Positions 1 to 8,808 of a stretch of DNA of 64,000 nucleotides are shown here, in pieces. How positions within the stretch are numbered: the stretch's first letter is position 1; each line of letters begins with the position of its first letter. This DNA comes from Acetobacteroides hydrogenigenes (lineage in GTDB: Bacteria > Bacteroidota > Bacteroidia > Bacteroidales > ZOR0009), in NCBI RefSeq assembly GCF_004340205.1, contig NZ_SLWB01000001.1, positions 62,001 through 126,000 of the forward strand, read 5' to 3'. The notes under the pieces were generated by a model. The model saw only the letters and a list, made by a program, of their open reading frames with translations, searched no databases and was not told the DNA's origin. The position numbers were made by a program, and so were the translations under genes.

Positions 1-505
1 GATACGAGCATCCGCCAGTAGACACCACCAAATACTCGCACGTGTAAGTATCCGTAGGGGTAGTAACAACAAAGCGATCGCCGTTTTTAGCCACGCCAAC
101 AACCGTACTGTTGCTGGCAACATCCACCTTTCGTGCTGCGCACTCGTTGAGCAGCACGTTAAGCACATCGCGCGACTTTTCGGTAGATGGAAAAACCTTT
201 CCATTCTTATCGGTAATGGTTGGCAATCCTCTTTGCGAAAAGAAGGAAACGACATCCGAGTTCGAAAATTCGTACAGAGCCTTCTTCAGGAAGCGCCCAT
301 TTCCACCGTACTTGGCGATAAAATCGCCGACATCGCCCTCGTGCGTAATGTTACACCGACCGGTGCCCGCAATTAGCAGCTTCTTGCCCAAGCTTTCCTT
401 CTTTTCGAGAATAAGGGTAGAGCCCACAGGCAGGTTAGCGGCAGCAAATAGCCCCGCAGGACCGCCCCCAACTACAATCGTACAGTATGATTTATGCTTT
501 GCCAT
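1..505 (-). CDS. BaiN/HI0933-type NAD(P)/FAD-dependent oxidoreductase, N-terminal part
   Basis: I translated the minus strand from the ATG at 503-505; it stays open to the window edge (168 codons), so the 3' part of the gene lies outside. Residues 13-18 (GGGPAG) are the dinucleotide-binding loop after a beta strand. Glu34 ends the second strand, as expected for FAD ribose binding. Residues 40-54 (GKKLLIAGTGRCNIT) are the signature of the HI0933/BaiN flavoprotein family, whose physiological role is mostly unknown (one member, BaiN, has been linked to bile-acid reduction). A cytoplasmic redox flavoprotein is a safe call; the substrate is not known. The start codon directly precedes a short basic stretch and the FAD fold, which supports it. 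Confidence 0.85.
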   Translation of the reverse strand, partial: MAKHKSYCTIVVGGGPAGLFAAANLPVGSTLILEKKESLGKKLLIAGTGRCNITHEGDVGDFIAKYGGNGRFLKKALYEFSNSDVVSFFSQRGLPTITDKNGKVFPSTEKSRDVLNVLLNECAARKVDVASNSTVVGVAKNGDRFVVTTPTDTYTCEYLVVSTGGCSY

Positions 506-830
506 AGTTGGATGCAAAGTTAATCCGAATAGCCGAATCGGCACCACGCTGCTCCGCGAACCTGCATCAGCGCCTCGATGCACCTCTCGGCTCGAAAAAG
601 GACATCAGCCCTGCCGCCGATAGAATGTAGCAGCACGAAGCAAGTCGCCACGCCCTCCCCCACCTTTTTCGGCCCGAGGTTAGCCCCAGCGGGCTTACGG
701 CATGGCTAATTGGCAATGCCGTTGGGCGTATCCGAATCCCCGCCAAGGCTTTTCCTTCCTGCAATTCCGGTAAACGAGCCTTCCAATCTAAATATCGGGC
801 CGAAGCTTTTGGTAGATGCACGGCCGAATG
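506..830. other. intergenic, no gene seen
   Basis: GC-rich spacer between the flavoprotein start and the palindromic array. The short open frames on both strands have no recognisable domain and overlap each other. It probably contains the flavoprotein promoter, but I could not pick out a convincing -7 box. Confidence 0.4.
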
Positions 831-1097
831 CAAAACCTCCATGCTCGGAAAAGGCATTCCTACCTAAAAGCCATTTCCGAGCATGCTCAGAAATCACAAT
901 CAAGCGTCAAAATCATTTCCGAGCATAATCAGAAACTACCTTCGGACATAAATCGTATTTCCGAGGTTGCTCAGAAGCAAAATCAACCCTTTAAAACAAT
1001 TTCCGAGTTAGATCGGAAACAACTTTCTTACAAGAAGCTGATTTCCGAGCATGCTCGGAAATCATTTTAAACCCTCAGCACCATTTCCGAGCACGCC
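831..1097. repeat. 42-bp-period array of ATTTCCGAGC..GCTCGGAAAT palindromes
   Basis: ATTTCCGAG-type half sites begin at exactly 873, 915, 957, 999, 1041 and 1083, a strict 42-bp spacing. A right half only (ATGCTCGGAA, 841-850) fits a decayed unit at 831. The best unit, 1041-1062, is a perfect 22-bp palindrome, followed by about 20 bp of unrelated sequence. Inter-palindrome sequences differ from unit to unit, while the period is kept to the base. Because 42 is a multiple of 3, an 84-codon frame stays open through it with a 14-residue repeat; I regard that frame as a by-product. No gene is seen between 831 and the terminator near 1219. Confidence 0.85.
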
Positions 1098-1218
1098 AAA
1101 TACACCCCCCAGCATCCGCCAACCCACTTCTAAGCCAGCAGCCGATGCCGCGGGCGTGGGTCTACGGCAAATGCTGAGATCCATCAGCCCCACAGCCGCA
1201 CCGGAACTTCAAACAAAC

Positions 1219-1246
1219 AAAAAGGGCCGCCAATCCGGCAGCCCTC
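1219..1246 (-). terminator. Rho-independent terminator after the alpha-oxoamine synthase gene
   Basis: Read on the minus strand: an imperfect stem AGGGCTGCC / GGCGGCCCT with a short loop, followed by TTTTTGTTTG. It lies 23 bp beyond the stop codon of the gene that ends at 1269. Confidence 0.65.
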
Positions 1247-1268
1247 TACTGTATTCTTATGAAGATTT

Positions 1269-2513
1269 TTACATTGGCTGAACAACGGCCTCGCCAACGT
1301 ACTTGCCGGCAGCAAGCTTTTCGCGGCAGGCGGCAAAAGCCTTAATGGTACGCTCAACATCCTCGTGCGTATGAACGGCAGTTGGAATAAGGCGTAGGAG
1401 GATTTGCCCCTTAGGAATAACCGGATACACCACGATTGAGCAGAAAATACCGTAGTTCTCGCGAAGGTCGAGCACCAGGTTGGTTGCCTCGGGCACCTCG
1501 CCGTGCATGTAAACAGGCGTTACCGGCGACTGGGTAACCCCGATGTCGAAACCTTCCTTCTTAAGGCCCGATTGAAGGTCTTCCACGATCTCCCAAAGCT
1601 TAGCCTTAAGCTCGGGACGCGTTTGAAGAAGATCAAGACGCTTTAGCGCACCGAATACCATAGGCATTGGGAGCGACTTGGCGAATATTTGCGAGCGAAG
1701 GTTGTAGCGAAGGAAGTTGATGATATCGGCATCGCCGGCAACAAAACCGCCGATTCCGGCCATCGATTTGGCAAACGTTGAGAAGTAAAGGTCTATTTGA
1801 TCCTGAACCCCGTAGTGCTCGCCAATACCAGCACCCATCTTACCCATGGTTCCAAATCCGTGAGCATCGTCAACGAGCAGGCGGAAGCTAAAGCGATTTC
1901 TTTTCTCAACGATTCCGGGAAGGTAGCCAAGGTCGCCAGCCATACCAAATACGCCCTCGGTGATTACCAGGATACCACCCTTTGTCTTTTCGGCATAGCT
2001 GGTAGCGTGCTGCAGCTGCTTTTCTAGGCTATCCATATCGTTATGGGCGTACACAAAGCGCTTTGCAGGCGACAGGCGAAGGCCGTCGATAATACAAGCG
2101 TGCGCCTCCGAATCGTACACAACAACATCGTTACGGCCAGCAAGGCAGTCGATGATGGATACCATTCCTTGGTAGCCGAAGTTGAGAAGATAAGCGTCTT
2201 CCTTATTTTCGAACTGAGCCAAACGCTGCTCGAGCTCTTCGTGCTTCGTAGTTTGACCCGACATCATACGAGCGCCCATAGGATAAGCCATCCCGTAAGC
2301 AGCAGCGGCATCGGCATCGGCCTTGCGCACTTCTGGATGGTTGGCCAATCCAATGTAGTTATTCAAGCTCCAGTTAAGCACAGGCTTTCCACGAAAGATC
2401 ATATGAGGTCCAATCTCCCCTTCCAACTTTGGAAAAGCGTAGTAGCCGTGTCCTTCCTTCTCGTACTTTCCGATAGGACCACGGTTTTTTCTTATCCTCT
2501 CAAATATGTCCAC
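1269..2513 (-). CDS. spt: serine palmitoyltransferase-like alpha-oxoamine synthase (PLP)
   Basis: 414 aa fold-type-I PLP enzyme of the KBL/BioF/SPT group. Residues expected for the family are visible: His138 (SEAHAC) stacking on PLP, Asp215 and His218 (VDDAHGFG), and Lys249 (STFAKSMAG), which forms the Schiff base. The N-terminal part (GPIGKY, then FPKLEGEIGP, NWSLNNYIGLANHP) matches the Bacteroidales version that makes 3-ketosphinganine from L-serine and palmitoyl-CoA for sphingolipids. No bioF or kbl partner genes (bioA/bioD, tdh) are next to it, which fits SPT better than biotin or threonine metabolism. It stands alone, divergent from bamD, with its own terminator. KBL or another acyl-CoA specificity cannot be excluded from sequence alone. 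Confidence 0.75.
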   Translation of the reverse strand: MDIFERIRKNRGPIGKYEKEGHGYYAFPKLEGEIGPHMIFRGKPVLNWSLNNYIGLANHPEVRKADADAAAAYGMAYPMGARMMSGQTTKHEELEQRLAQFENKEDAYLLNFGYQGMVSIIDCLAGRNDVVVYDSEAHACIIDGLRLSPAKRFVYAHNDMDSLEKQLQHATSYAEKTKGGILVITEGVFGMAGDLGYLPGIVEKRNRFSFRLLVDDAHGFGTMGKMGAGIGEHYGVQDQIDLYFSTFAKSMAGIGGFVAGDADIINFLRYNLRSQIFAKSLPMPMVFGALKRLDLLQTRPELKAKLWEIVEDLQSGLKKEGFDIGVTQSPVTPVYMHGEVPEATNLVLDLRENYGIFCSIVVYPVIPKGQILLRLIPTAVHTHEDVERTIKAFAACREKLAAGKYVGEAVVQPM

Positions 2514-2673
2514 GATTAAATATTTTAAGTTCTACAATAACTTAGTGCTAAGTTGCGTTATTTTAAGTACGCAAAACTATGCATTTTTTTGTTGCAACGT
2601 TCGTACATTGCCCATAAGTTGAGCGCCGAACAATTGTTAAGACAAAAAAATTTCACAGTTCATCGAAAAAAAC

Positions 2674-2681
2674 TAATTTTG
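2674..2681 (+). promoter_or_regulatory. Bacteroidota-type -7 box upstream of bamD
   Basis: TAATTTTG matches the TAnnTTTG -7 consensus of Bacteroidota and lies 20 bp before the bamD ATG. No clear TTG -33 element is seen at the right distance, so the call rests on the -7 box and position. Confidence 0.5.
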
Positions 2682-2701
2682 CCAATTATTTTACCATAAC
2701 C

Positions 2702-3505
2702 ATGAAAAGAAAGTACGAAGTCATCCTTATAGTATCGGTAATTGCTCTGTTCTTAAGCAGCTGCAGTGGGTTCGACAAAATACTCAAAAGCAACGACTAC
2801 GAATTAAAGTACAAGAAGGCTATCGAGTATATGAATAAAAAGGACTTCTACCGTGCTTCTCAGCTCTTTGATCAGATCACAACGGTTTACCAAGGAACCA
2901 ACAGAGATGACTCCGTTAACTACTTCATGGCCAAGTGCGAGTTTGGAATGGAAAACTACGAAGGAGCGGCCACCCTTTTCGACTCGTTTAGGAACAAGTT
3001 CCCACGAAGCGTTTTCACCGAAGAGGCCGAATTCCTGTTCGCGTACAGCTACTACAAGCAGTCGCCACGCGTAGAGCTCGATCAAACATCGACCAGCAAC
3101 GCCATCATTCAAATGCAGGAGTTCTGCTACAAGTACCCACAAAGCGCCAAGGTTGTCGAGGCTAAAAAGATAATCAAGGAAATGAGGGAAAAGCTGATGG
3201 AGAAATCGTACATTAGCTCTAAGCTGTACTTCGACATGGGAGGCGAGTACTATAAATCGGCGATTGTTGCCATAAAACGAGCCATCAACGAGTTTCCAGA
3301 CTCAAAGCATCACGAAGAGCAGCTGTACATGATTGTAAAAGCTTCCTACGAATACGCAAACAACAGTATTCCGGAAAAAAAGAAGGAGCGCTTCCAGGAA
3401 GTGGTAGACCACTACTACACCTTGATTGCTGAATACCCTGAAACCAAGTACAAGAAGGAAGTTGACGAAATGCTCAGCGTAGCAACCAAAATTATTAAGA
3501 ACTAA
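2702..3505 (+). CDS. bamD: outer membrane assembly lipoprotein BamD
   Basis: 267 aa. The N-terminus is a lipoprotein signal ending in the lipobox LSSC with Cys21. The mature part has TPR-like helical repeats (residues ~35-130 with YKKAIEYMNKKDFYRAS, then ~165-260 with pairs of aromatic/hydrophobic helices), as in BamD/YfiO. BamD is the essential lipoprotein partner of BamA in inserting beta-barrel proteins into the outer membrane. First gene of a tight run with omega, coaBC, porD and recN, an arrangement common in Bacteroidota. Length is normal for the phylum. Confidence 0.92.
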   Translation: MKRKYEVILIVSVIALFLSSCSGFDKILKSNDYELKYKKAIEYMNKKDFYRASQLFDQITTVYQGTNRDDSVNYFMAKCEFGMENYEGAATLFDSFRNKFPRSVFTEEAEFLFAYSYYKQSPRVELDQTSTSNAIIQMQEFCYKYPQSAKVVEAKKIIKEMREKLMEKSYISSKLYFDMGGEYYKSAIVAIKRAINEFPDSKHHEEQLYMIVKASYEYANNSIPEKKKERFQEVVDHYYTLIAEYPETKYKKEVDEMLSVATKIIKN

Positions 3506-3525
3506 ACTTAAGTTGTAAATTCCAT

Positions 3526-3855
3526 ATGGACTACAAGAAAGCAGGCGCAGCCAGCACAACAATTACCCGCGATTCGCAAAAGATAGATGCCCCAAGCGGA
3601 AACCTATACGAATCGGTAGTTATCATTGCAAAACGCTCTAACCAAATATCGGTAGAGATGAAGCAGGAGCTAAGCCGTAAGCTCGAAGAGTTTGCCACCG
3701 TTTCGGATAATCTCGAAGAAGTATTCGAAAATCGTGAGCAGATCGAAATTTCGAGGTACTACGAAAAGCTTCCAAAGCCAGTACTAATTGCAACTCAAGA
3801 GTTTCTTGATGGCAAAGTATACTTTCGCCACAGCGGAGAAGAAGCAAAACAATAA
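3526..3855 (+). CDS. rpoZ: RNA polymerase omega-like (Rpb6 family) subunit
   Basis: 109 aa. The core GNLYESVVIIAKRSNQIS followed by a helical ELSRKLEEF stretch is the Rpb6/omega signature in its Bacteroidota form, which helps assemble the beta' subunit of RNA polymerase. It lies 20 bp after bamD and 8 bp before coaBC, so the three are very likely co-transcribed. The C-terminal NREQIEISRYYEKLPKP is typical of the phylum-specific extension. Confidence 0.88.
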   Translation: MDYKKAGAASTTITRDSQKIDAPSGNLYESVVIIAKRSNQISVEMKQELSRKLEEFATVSDNLEEVFENREQIEISRYYEKLPKPVLIATQEFLDGKVYFRHSGEEAKQ

Positions 3856-3863
3856 GCACTACA

Positions 3864-5069
3864 ATGCCTTCAGTACTTAAGGATAAGCACATAATAGTCG
3901 GAATAACCGGCAGTATAGCAGCCTACAAAGCTGCTATACTTATTAGGTTACTAGTTAAAGCAGGTGCCGAGGTAAAGGTAATAATGACCCCTATGGCCAA
4001 GCAGTTCATTACCCCACTAACCCTTGCAACGCTTGCCAAAAACCCAATTTTGGTAGACTTCTACAATCCCGAAAATGGGGATTGGAACAGCCATGTCGAT
4101 CTTGGGATGTGGGCCGATCTATACCTCATAGCCCCAGCATCGGCAAATACCATTGGCAAAATGGCCAACGGCATTGCCGACAACCTTCTTCTTACCACCT
4201 ACCTTTCGGCCAAATGTCCAGTTTGCGTTGCACCAGCAATGGACCTCGACATGTACGCCCATCCGGCCAACCTCAAGAATCTTGAAACGCTGAAATCGTA
4301 CGGCAACAAGATCATTGAGCCAGCAGCAGGCGAACTTGCCAGCGGATTGGTAGGAAAAGGCAGAATGGAAGAGCCAGAAGCTATTGTTAAGTATCTCGAA
4401 GATTTTTTTTTTCAACCCCAAGAGCTTAGCGGAAAGCATTTCCTAGTTACGGCTGGGCCTACCTACGAAGCCATCGATCCGGTAAGATTCATTGGCAACT
4501 GGTCGTCGGGGAAGATGGGGTATGCATTAGCTGAAGAGTTGGCCGCTCGAGGCGCTAACGTTACACTTGTTAGCGGTCCAACCAACCTTTCCACCATCCA
4601 TCCCAACATCAACCGAGTTAACGTAATTAGCGCCGAGCAGATGCACCAAAAGTGTATAGAGGCGTTTCCGCACACCAACGGTGCGATAATGTGCGCTGCC
4701 GTAGCCGACTACCGTCCCGAAAGCTACTCCGATGTAAAAATTAAGCGTAAAAGCGACGATTTAACCATCAACCTTACCCCCAATAAGGATATTGCCGCCG
4801 AACTTGGCAAAATGAAAACAGGCAATCAAGTACTCGTAGGTTTTGCCCTCGAAACCAACGAAGAAGAGCAAAACTCCTTCAAGAAGCTAAAGAGCAAAAA
4901 CCTTGATTTCATCGTTTTAAACTCTTTGCGCGATAAAGGAGCAGGATTTCATCACGACACAAACAAAATTTCGATTATATTCAAGGACGGGGAAATTGAG
5001 CATTTTGATCTAAAATCGAAGGTGGAGGTTGCTCAAGACATCGTGAATCAGGTTGTTCGTTTTCTTTAA
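3864..5069 (+). CDS. coaBC: bifunctional phosphopantothenoylcysteine decarboxylase / phosphopantothenate-cysteine ligase
   Basis: 401 aa. The N-terminal half is the FMN-dependent CoaC decarboxylase: GITGSIAAYKA near residue 13, active-site His in WNSHVDLG, ASANTIGKMANG, and CPVCVAPAMD with the substrate-binding Asn/Asp loop and Cys. The C-terminal half (from about 190) is the CoaB ligase: VTAGPTYEAIDPVRFI, NWSSGKMG and later VGFALETNE, the nucleotide and phosphopantothenate sites. The enzyme carries out two consecutive steps from 4'-phosphopantothenate towards coenzyme A in the cytoplasm. Full length and no sign of damage. Starts 8 bp after the omega gene. Confidence 0.95.
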   Translation: MPSVLKDKHIIVGITGSIAAYKAAILIRLLVKAGAEVKVIMTPMAKQFITPLTLATLAKNPILVDFYNPENGDWNSHVDLGMWADLYLIAPASANTIGKMANGIADNLLLTTYLSAKCPVCVAPAMDLDMYAHPANLKNLETLKSYGNKIIEPAAGELASGLVGKGRMEEPEAIVKYLEDFFFQPQELSGKHFLVTAGPTYEAIDPVRFIGNWSSGKMGYALAEELAARGANVTLVSGPTNLSTIHPNINRVNVISAEQMHQKCIEAFPHTNGAIMCAAVADYRPESYSDVKIKRKSDDLTINLTPNKDIAAELGKMKTGNQVLVGFALETNEEEQNSFKKLKSKNLDFIVLNSLRDKGAGFHHDTNKISIIFKDGEIEHFDLKSKVEVAQDIVNQVVRFL

Positions 5070-5084
5070 CTTGGACATATTGAG

Positions 5085-6002
5085 ATGAAAAAGCTGCTAC
5101 TCCTTGCACTTGTTCTTTTTATCGGTAGACTTGCCCATGCACAAGATCTGAGATGCAACATTTCGGTAAATGCCTCTCAGATACAAGGCACCTATCGACA
5201 GGTATTTCAAACCATGCAAACCGACCTTTACGAGTTCATGAACAACCGTTCGTGGAGCAACAACGTATACTCGGTAGACGAGCGCATCGAATGCAACTTT
5301 CTCCTTAATATCACCGAACAGGTTGGCCCCAACGAATACAAAGGAACCCTTCAGGTACAGGCGCGCCGACCCGTTTTTGGGTCGTCCTATACCACCGTGC
5401 TCTTTAACTTTAACGACAACGATGTTCAGTTCAGCTACCAAGAATTTAACAAGCTCGAGTTCAACGAAAATTCATATGGATCTGCGCTAACATCGCTGCT
5501 CGCATACTACGCCTATATTGTCATTGGACTTGACTACGATTCGTTCTCGCCCAAAGGTGGCACCGAGTTCTTCAAAAAAGCGGAGAAGATTGTAAGCAAT
5601 GCGCAAACAGCTCCAGAAAAAGGGTGGAAATCCTACGAGTCATCAAGAAAAAATCGCTACTGGTTGGTTGAAAATCTTCTCAACCCAAAGTATTCTCAAG
5701 TTAGAAATGCCATTTATACATACCATCGGCTAGGCCTAGACCAAATGGGCACAAAGGTATCCGAAGGTCGCGACGAAGTAACCAACAGCTTACTTAGCAT
5801 CCAAAAGGTGTTTAGAGACAAACCCGATCCTCACCTATTTCTCCTAAAAATATTTTTCGATGCAAAATCTGATGAAATAGTAAACGTATACTCGGAGGCA
5901 TACGCATCGGAAAAACAGCGAGTATACCAGATGCTTTCCGAAATTGACCAAGCCAACGAGCCCAAGTACAAGAAAATCACAGAAGAGAAAAAGACAAACT
6001 AA
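5085..6002 (+). CDS. porD: DUF4835 / PorD-like T9SS-associated protein
   Basis: 305 aa with a signal peptide (cut near AHAQ). The mature N-terminus LRCNISVNASQIQGTYRQVF, the ERIECNFLLNI stretch, RRPVFGSSY and later GLDYDSFSPKGGTEFF are hallmarks of DUF4835. In Porphyromonas this family is called PorD and is linked to the type IX secretion machinery. Its usual place, between coaBC and recN, is kept here. The presence of T9SS-sorted proteins at 40852 and 49029 makes a T9SS role credible, though the molecular function is not established. The two flanking genes are 15 and 9 bp away. Confidence 0.85.
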   Translation: MKKLLLLALVLFIGRLAHAQDLRCNISVNASQIQGTYRQVFQTMQTDLYEFMNNRSWSNNVYSVDERIECNFLLNITEQVGPNEYKGTLQVQARRPVFGSSYTTVLFNFNDNDVQFSYQEFNKLEFNENSYGSALTSLLAYYAYIVIGLDYDSFSPKGGTEFFKKAEKIVSNAQTAPEKGWKSYESSRKNRYWLVENLLNPKYSQVRNAIYTYHRLGLDQMGTKVSEGRDEVTNSLLSIQKVFRDKPDPHLFLLKIFFDAKSDEIVNVYSEAYASEKQRVYQMLSEIDQANEPKYKKITEEKKTN

Positions 6003-6011
6003 CGTTCAGCC

Positions 6012-7664
6012 ATGCTCCAATCGCTATCTGTAGAAAACTATGCCCTAATCGACAAGCTCAACATTGAGTTTAAGCAGGGGTTGAATATCATCACGGGTGA
6101 AACGGGTGCTGGAAAATCTATTCTACTAGGTGCACTCGGACTCATTTTAGGTCAACGTGCAGACATATCAACGCTAAAAAACCCAGAGAAGAACTGCATT
6201 GTCGAAGGTACCTTCAACATAGAGAAGATGAACCTTGCGCTGTTCTTCGAAGAAAACGACATAGAATACGAAAAGCAAGCTGTTGTTAGACGGCTTATAA
6301 CCCCTAGCGGAAAGTCGAGGGCCTACATCAACGACACCCCCGTGAATCTCTCCACCTTACGAGATTTAGGGCTAATGCTGATTGATATTCACTCGCAGCA
6401 TGAAACGTTGCTTCTCTCCAATCAGGACTTTCAGCTAAACGTTCTAGATGTAGCAGCAGGTTGCAATACGCTCCTTTCTAAGTACCAGCAAACCTTTGCA
6501 TCATATAAGAAGGAGAACAGTAAGCTACAAGAACTTGTAGAGGAGCAAAAAAAGTCTTCTGCCGATTTCGACTACTATACCTTTCAGCACCAGCAGCTTG
6601 TTGATGCAAAGCTCACCGAAGGAGAGCAAGAGGCGCTCGAGGAAGAGGAAAAGGAGCTGTCGAATGCCGAAGCCATAAAGGTTGAATTGCAGTTTTGTAA
6701 CGAAGCCATTTCGGAATCCGATATGGCGATCATTCACTCTCTAAAGAGTTGCCAGCAGTCGCTCAAGCGCATCAAAGATGTATTCCACAAATCTCAATCA
6801 ATTTTAGAACGTCTCGACAGCGTTACCATCGAACTAAAGGATATTAGCGATGAGATAGAAGGAATCAACGAGAAAATAGAGGTGAACCCAGATAGGTTAC
6901 AGCAGATAAAGGAGCGCCTCGATCTGCTCTATACCCTGCAGCAAAAGCATCGAGTTTCATCGATTGCGGAACTCATATCTCTACGCAACGAACTCGAAAG
7001 CAAGCTTTCTCGCATATCCAATTTCGAAGATCAAATAGAAAAGCAACGCATACTTACAGAAGAGCTACATGCTCAAGCAAAAGAACTAGCTTACCAGCTA
7101 TCAGATAAGAGGAAGAACATTACAGAGCACATTCATACCCATATAGAGCACCTACTCTCCGAACTAGGAATGCCGCATGCAAAAGTACAAGTAGAAATTA
7201 TAGAAACAGAGTTAACCCGCACAGGCATTGACAGAGTAGAGCTCCTCTTTTCAGCAAATAAGCTACTCCCCCTTCAGAATGTTTCCAAAGTTGCCTCTGG
7301 TGGCGAAATGTCGCGTTTGATGCTTAGCATAAAAACCTTACTTGCTAAAAAGGGAGATTTACCAACCATCATTTTCGACGAAATCGACACGGGAGTTTCA
7401 GGAGAGGTAGCAGATAAGATGGGCACTATTATAAAAGAGGTTTCACAGAACATTCAGGTAATTAACATTACCCACCTTCCTCAAATTGCGAGCAAAGGCG
7501 ACTACCACTTCTTTGTTTACAAGGAAAGTGGAGATGCGGCAACATCTACACAGATTAGGCAACTAGACGAACAAGAGCGTATAACGGAGATTGCCAAAAT
7601 GCTTAGCGGCAAGAGTCTTACCGAAGCTGCAATTCAAAACGCAAAGGCTCTACTCAAAAGCTAG
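6012..7664 (+). CDS. recN: DNA repair protein RecN
   Basis: 550 aa SMC-like ATPase. Walker A GETGAGKS is at residues 29-36; a long coiled-coil middle region runs roughly from 150 to 370; the ABC signature ASGGEMSR and Walker B TIIFDEIDTG follow near 425 and 453; the D-loop/His-switch strand INITHLPQIAS is present. RecN acts early in double-strand-break repair. Last gene of the bamD run; 9 bp after porD. Length matches the family. Confidence 0.95.
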   Translation: MLQSLSVENYALIDKLNIEFKQGLNIITGETGAGKSILLGALGLILGQRADISTLKNPEKNCIVEGTFNIEKMNLALFFEENDIEYEKQAVVRRLITPSGKSRAYINDTPVNLSTLRDLGLMLIDIHSQHETLLLSNQDFQLNVLDVAAGCNTLLSKYQQTFASYKKENSKLQELVEEQKKSSADFDYYTFQHQQLVDAKLTEGEQEALEEEEKELSNAEAIKVELQFCNEAISESDMAIIHSLKSCQQSLKRIKDVFHKSQSILERLDSVTIELKDISDEIEGINEKIEVNPDRLQQIKERLDLLYTLQQKHRVSSIAELISLRNELESKLSRISNFEDQIEKQRILTEELHAQAKELAYQLSDKRKNITEHIHTHIEHLLSELGMPHAKVQVEIIETELTRTGIDRVELLFSANKLLPLQNVSKVASGGEMSRLMLSIKTLLAKKGDLPTIIFDEIDTGVSGEVADKMGTIIKEVSQNIQVINITHLPQIASKGDYHFFVYKESGDAATSTQIRQLDEQERITEIAKMLSGKSLTEAAIQNAKALLKS

Positions 7665-7790
7665 CGCCACCATTCACATCCCCATCGCAGAAAGACGATG
7701 AACATTATTACACCTTGTTGGTTTAAGGGAAGAAATGCCGATTTAATCTAAGTTAATAGATGCAAGTCGGGTTCATCGGGCATTTATCCC

Positions 7791-7798
7791 TATATTTG
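7791..7798 (+). promoter_or_regulatory. -7 box of fabI
   Basis: TATATTTG is a perfect TAnnTTTG match, 22 bp before the fabI start. The 155-bp gap after recN and this box suggest fabI has its own promoter. The -33 element is not obvious. Confidence 0.5.
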
Positions 7799-7820
7799 TC
7801 ATCAACTAAACTAAAAATCA

Positions 7821-8699
7821 ATGTCATACAACCTACTGAAAGGCAAGAGAGGAATCATTTTTGGAGCACTAAATGATAAATCTATTGCATGGAAAGTTGC
7901 TGAAAAGGCACATGAAGAAGGAGCAACATTTGTTTTAACGAATACACCTGTCGCCCTACGCTTAGGCGAGCTTGACGAGCTGGCAGAAAAAACAGGATCC
8001 ATAGTTATTCCAGCAGATGCAACTAACGTAAAGGATCTAGAGAAGCTTATCTCCGAAGCAATGAATGTTCTTGGCGGAAAGCTTGACTTTGTACTTCACT
8101 CCATCGGAATGTCCCCAAATGTTCGTAAGGGAAAAACCTACGACGACCTCGACTACGACTATCTTCAAAAAACGCTAGATATATCCGCCATCTCATTCCA
8201 TAAGGTTATTCAAGTTTGCAGAAAACTTGATGCCATGAACGAATGGGGATCAATCGTTGCCTACTCGTATGTTGCCGCCCAGCGCACGCTTTACGGGTAT
8301 AACGACATGGCAGATGCCAAAGCGCTTCTTGAATCGATTGCACGTAGCTTCGGGTACATCTACGGTCGCGAAAAGCATGTTCGCATCAATACCATTTCGC
8401 AATCGCCAACAATGACTACCGCAGGAGGTGGCATTATGGGATTCGATGGTTTGATGGACTTCTCGGATAGGATGTCGCCACTAGGGAATGCAACGGCAGA
8501 AGAATGTGCTGACTATACCATTGCCCTATTCTCCGACCTCACCCGCAAGGTAACCATGCAGAACCTGCTTCACGACGGAGGGTTCTCTAGCATGGGTATG
8601 AGCGCCCGTGCTATGGCCATATACAACAAGAGCCTAGAAATAGAGTACACCGATATCGAAAACAGGGCTAAAAAGGGAAAAGAAAAGAAGCACGAATAG
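7821..8699 (+). CDS. fabI: enoyl-[acyl-carrier-protein] reductase (NADH) FabI
   Basis: 292 aa SDR-fold enzyme of fatty-acid elongation. Residues 9-20 (KRGIIFGALNDK) form the divergent NAD-binding loop of FabI. HSIGMSP follows as the strand-4 motif. Catalytic Tyr160 and Lys167 are in the YX6K spacing that separates FabI from ordinary SDRs. QSPTMTTAGGG and LLHDGGFSSMGMS complete the family pattern. The C-terminus is longer than in E. coli FabI and ends in a lysine-rich tail, as common in Bacteroidota. Monocistronic, ending at a strong bidirectional hairpin. Confidence 0.93.
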   Translation: MSYNLLKGKRGIIFGALNDKSIAWKVAEKAHEEGATFVLTNTPVALRLGELDELAEKTGSIVIPADATNVKDLEKLISEAMNVLGGKLDFVLHSIGMSPNVRKGKTYDDLDYDYLQKTLDISAISFHKVIQVCRKLDAMNEWGSIVAYSYVAAQRTLYGYNDMADAKALLESIARSFGYIYGREKHVRINTISQSPTMTTAGGGIMGFDGLMDFSDRMSPLGNATAEECADYTIALFSDLTRKVTMQNLLHDGGFSSMGMSARAMAIYNKSLEIEYTDIENRAKKGKEKKHE

Positions 8700-8745
8700 T
8701 TGCGGATGCCTACTTGAATTTTAATACAAAGGCTACAGAATCATA

Positions 8746-8779
8746 AAAAGGGCGTTGCATTAAGCTGCAACGCCCTTTT
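8746..8779. terminator. bidirectional terminator between fabI and the S46 peptidase
   Basis: A perfect 14-bp stem AAAAGGGCGTTGCA / TGCAACGCCCTTTT with a 6-nt loop. A-tract on one side and T-tract on the other let it serve both convergent genes. Confidence 0.9.
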
Positions 8780-8808
8780 CGCCCAATTAAACAAACATAA
8801 TAAACTAT

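Noticed and set aside
816-1070. 84-codon open frame with 14-residue ISEHAQK-type repeats
   Set aside because: It lies entirely on the 42-bp palindromic array; the period is a multiple of 3, so the frame is open by construction, and the repeats are palindromic DNA with degenerate spacers. No start context or domain supports a protein.
1797-2519. Plus-strand open frames opposite the alpha-oxoamine synthase gene
   Set aside because: They are shadows of a gene with clear catalytic motifs on the minus strand.
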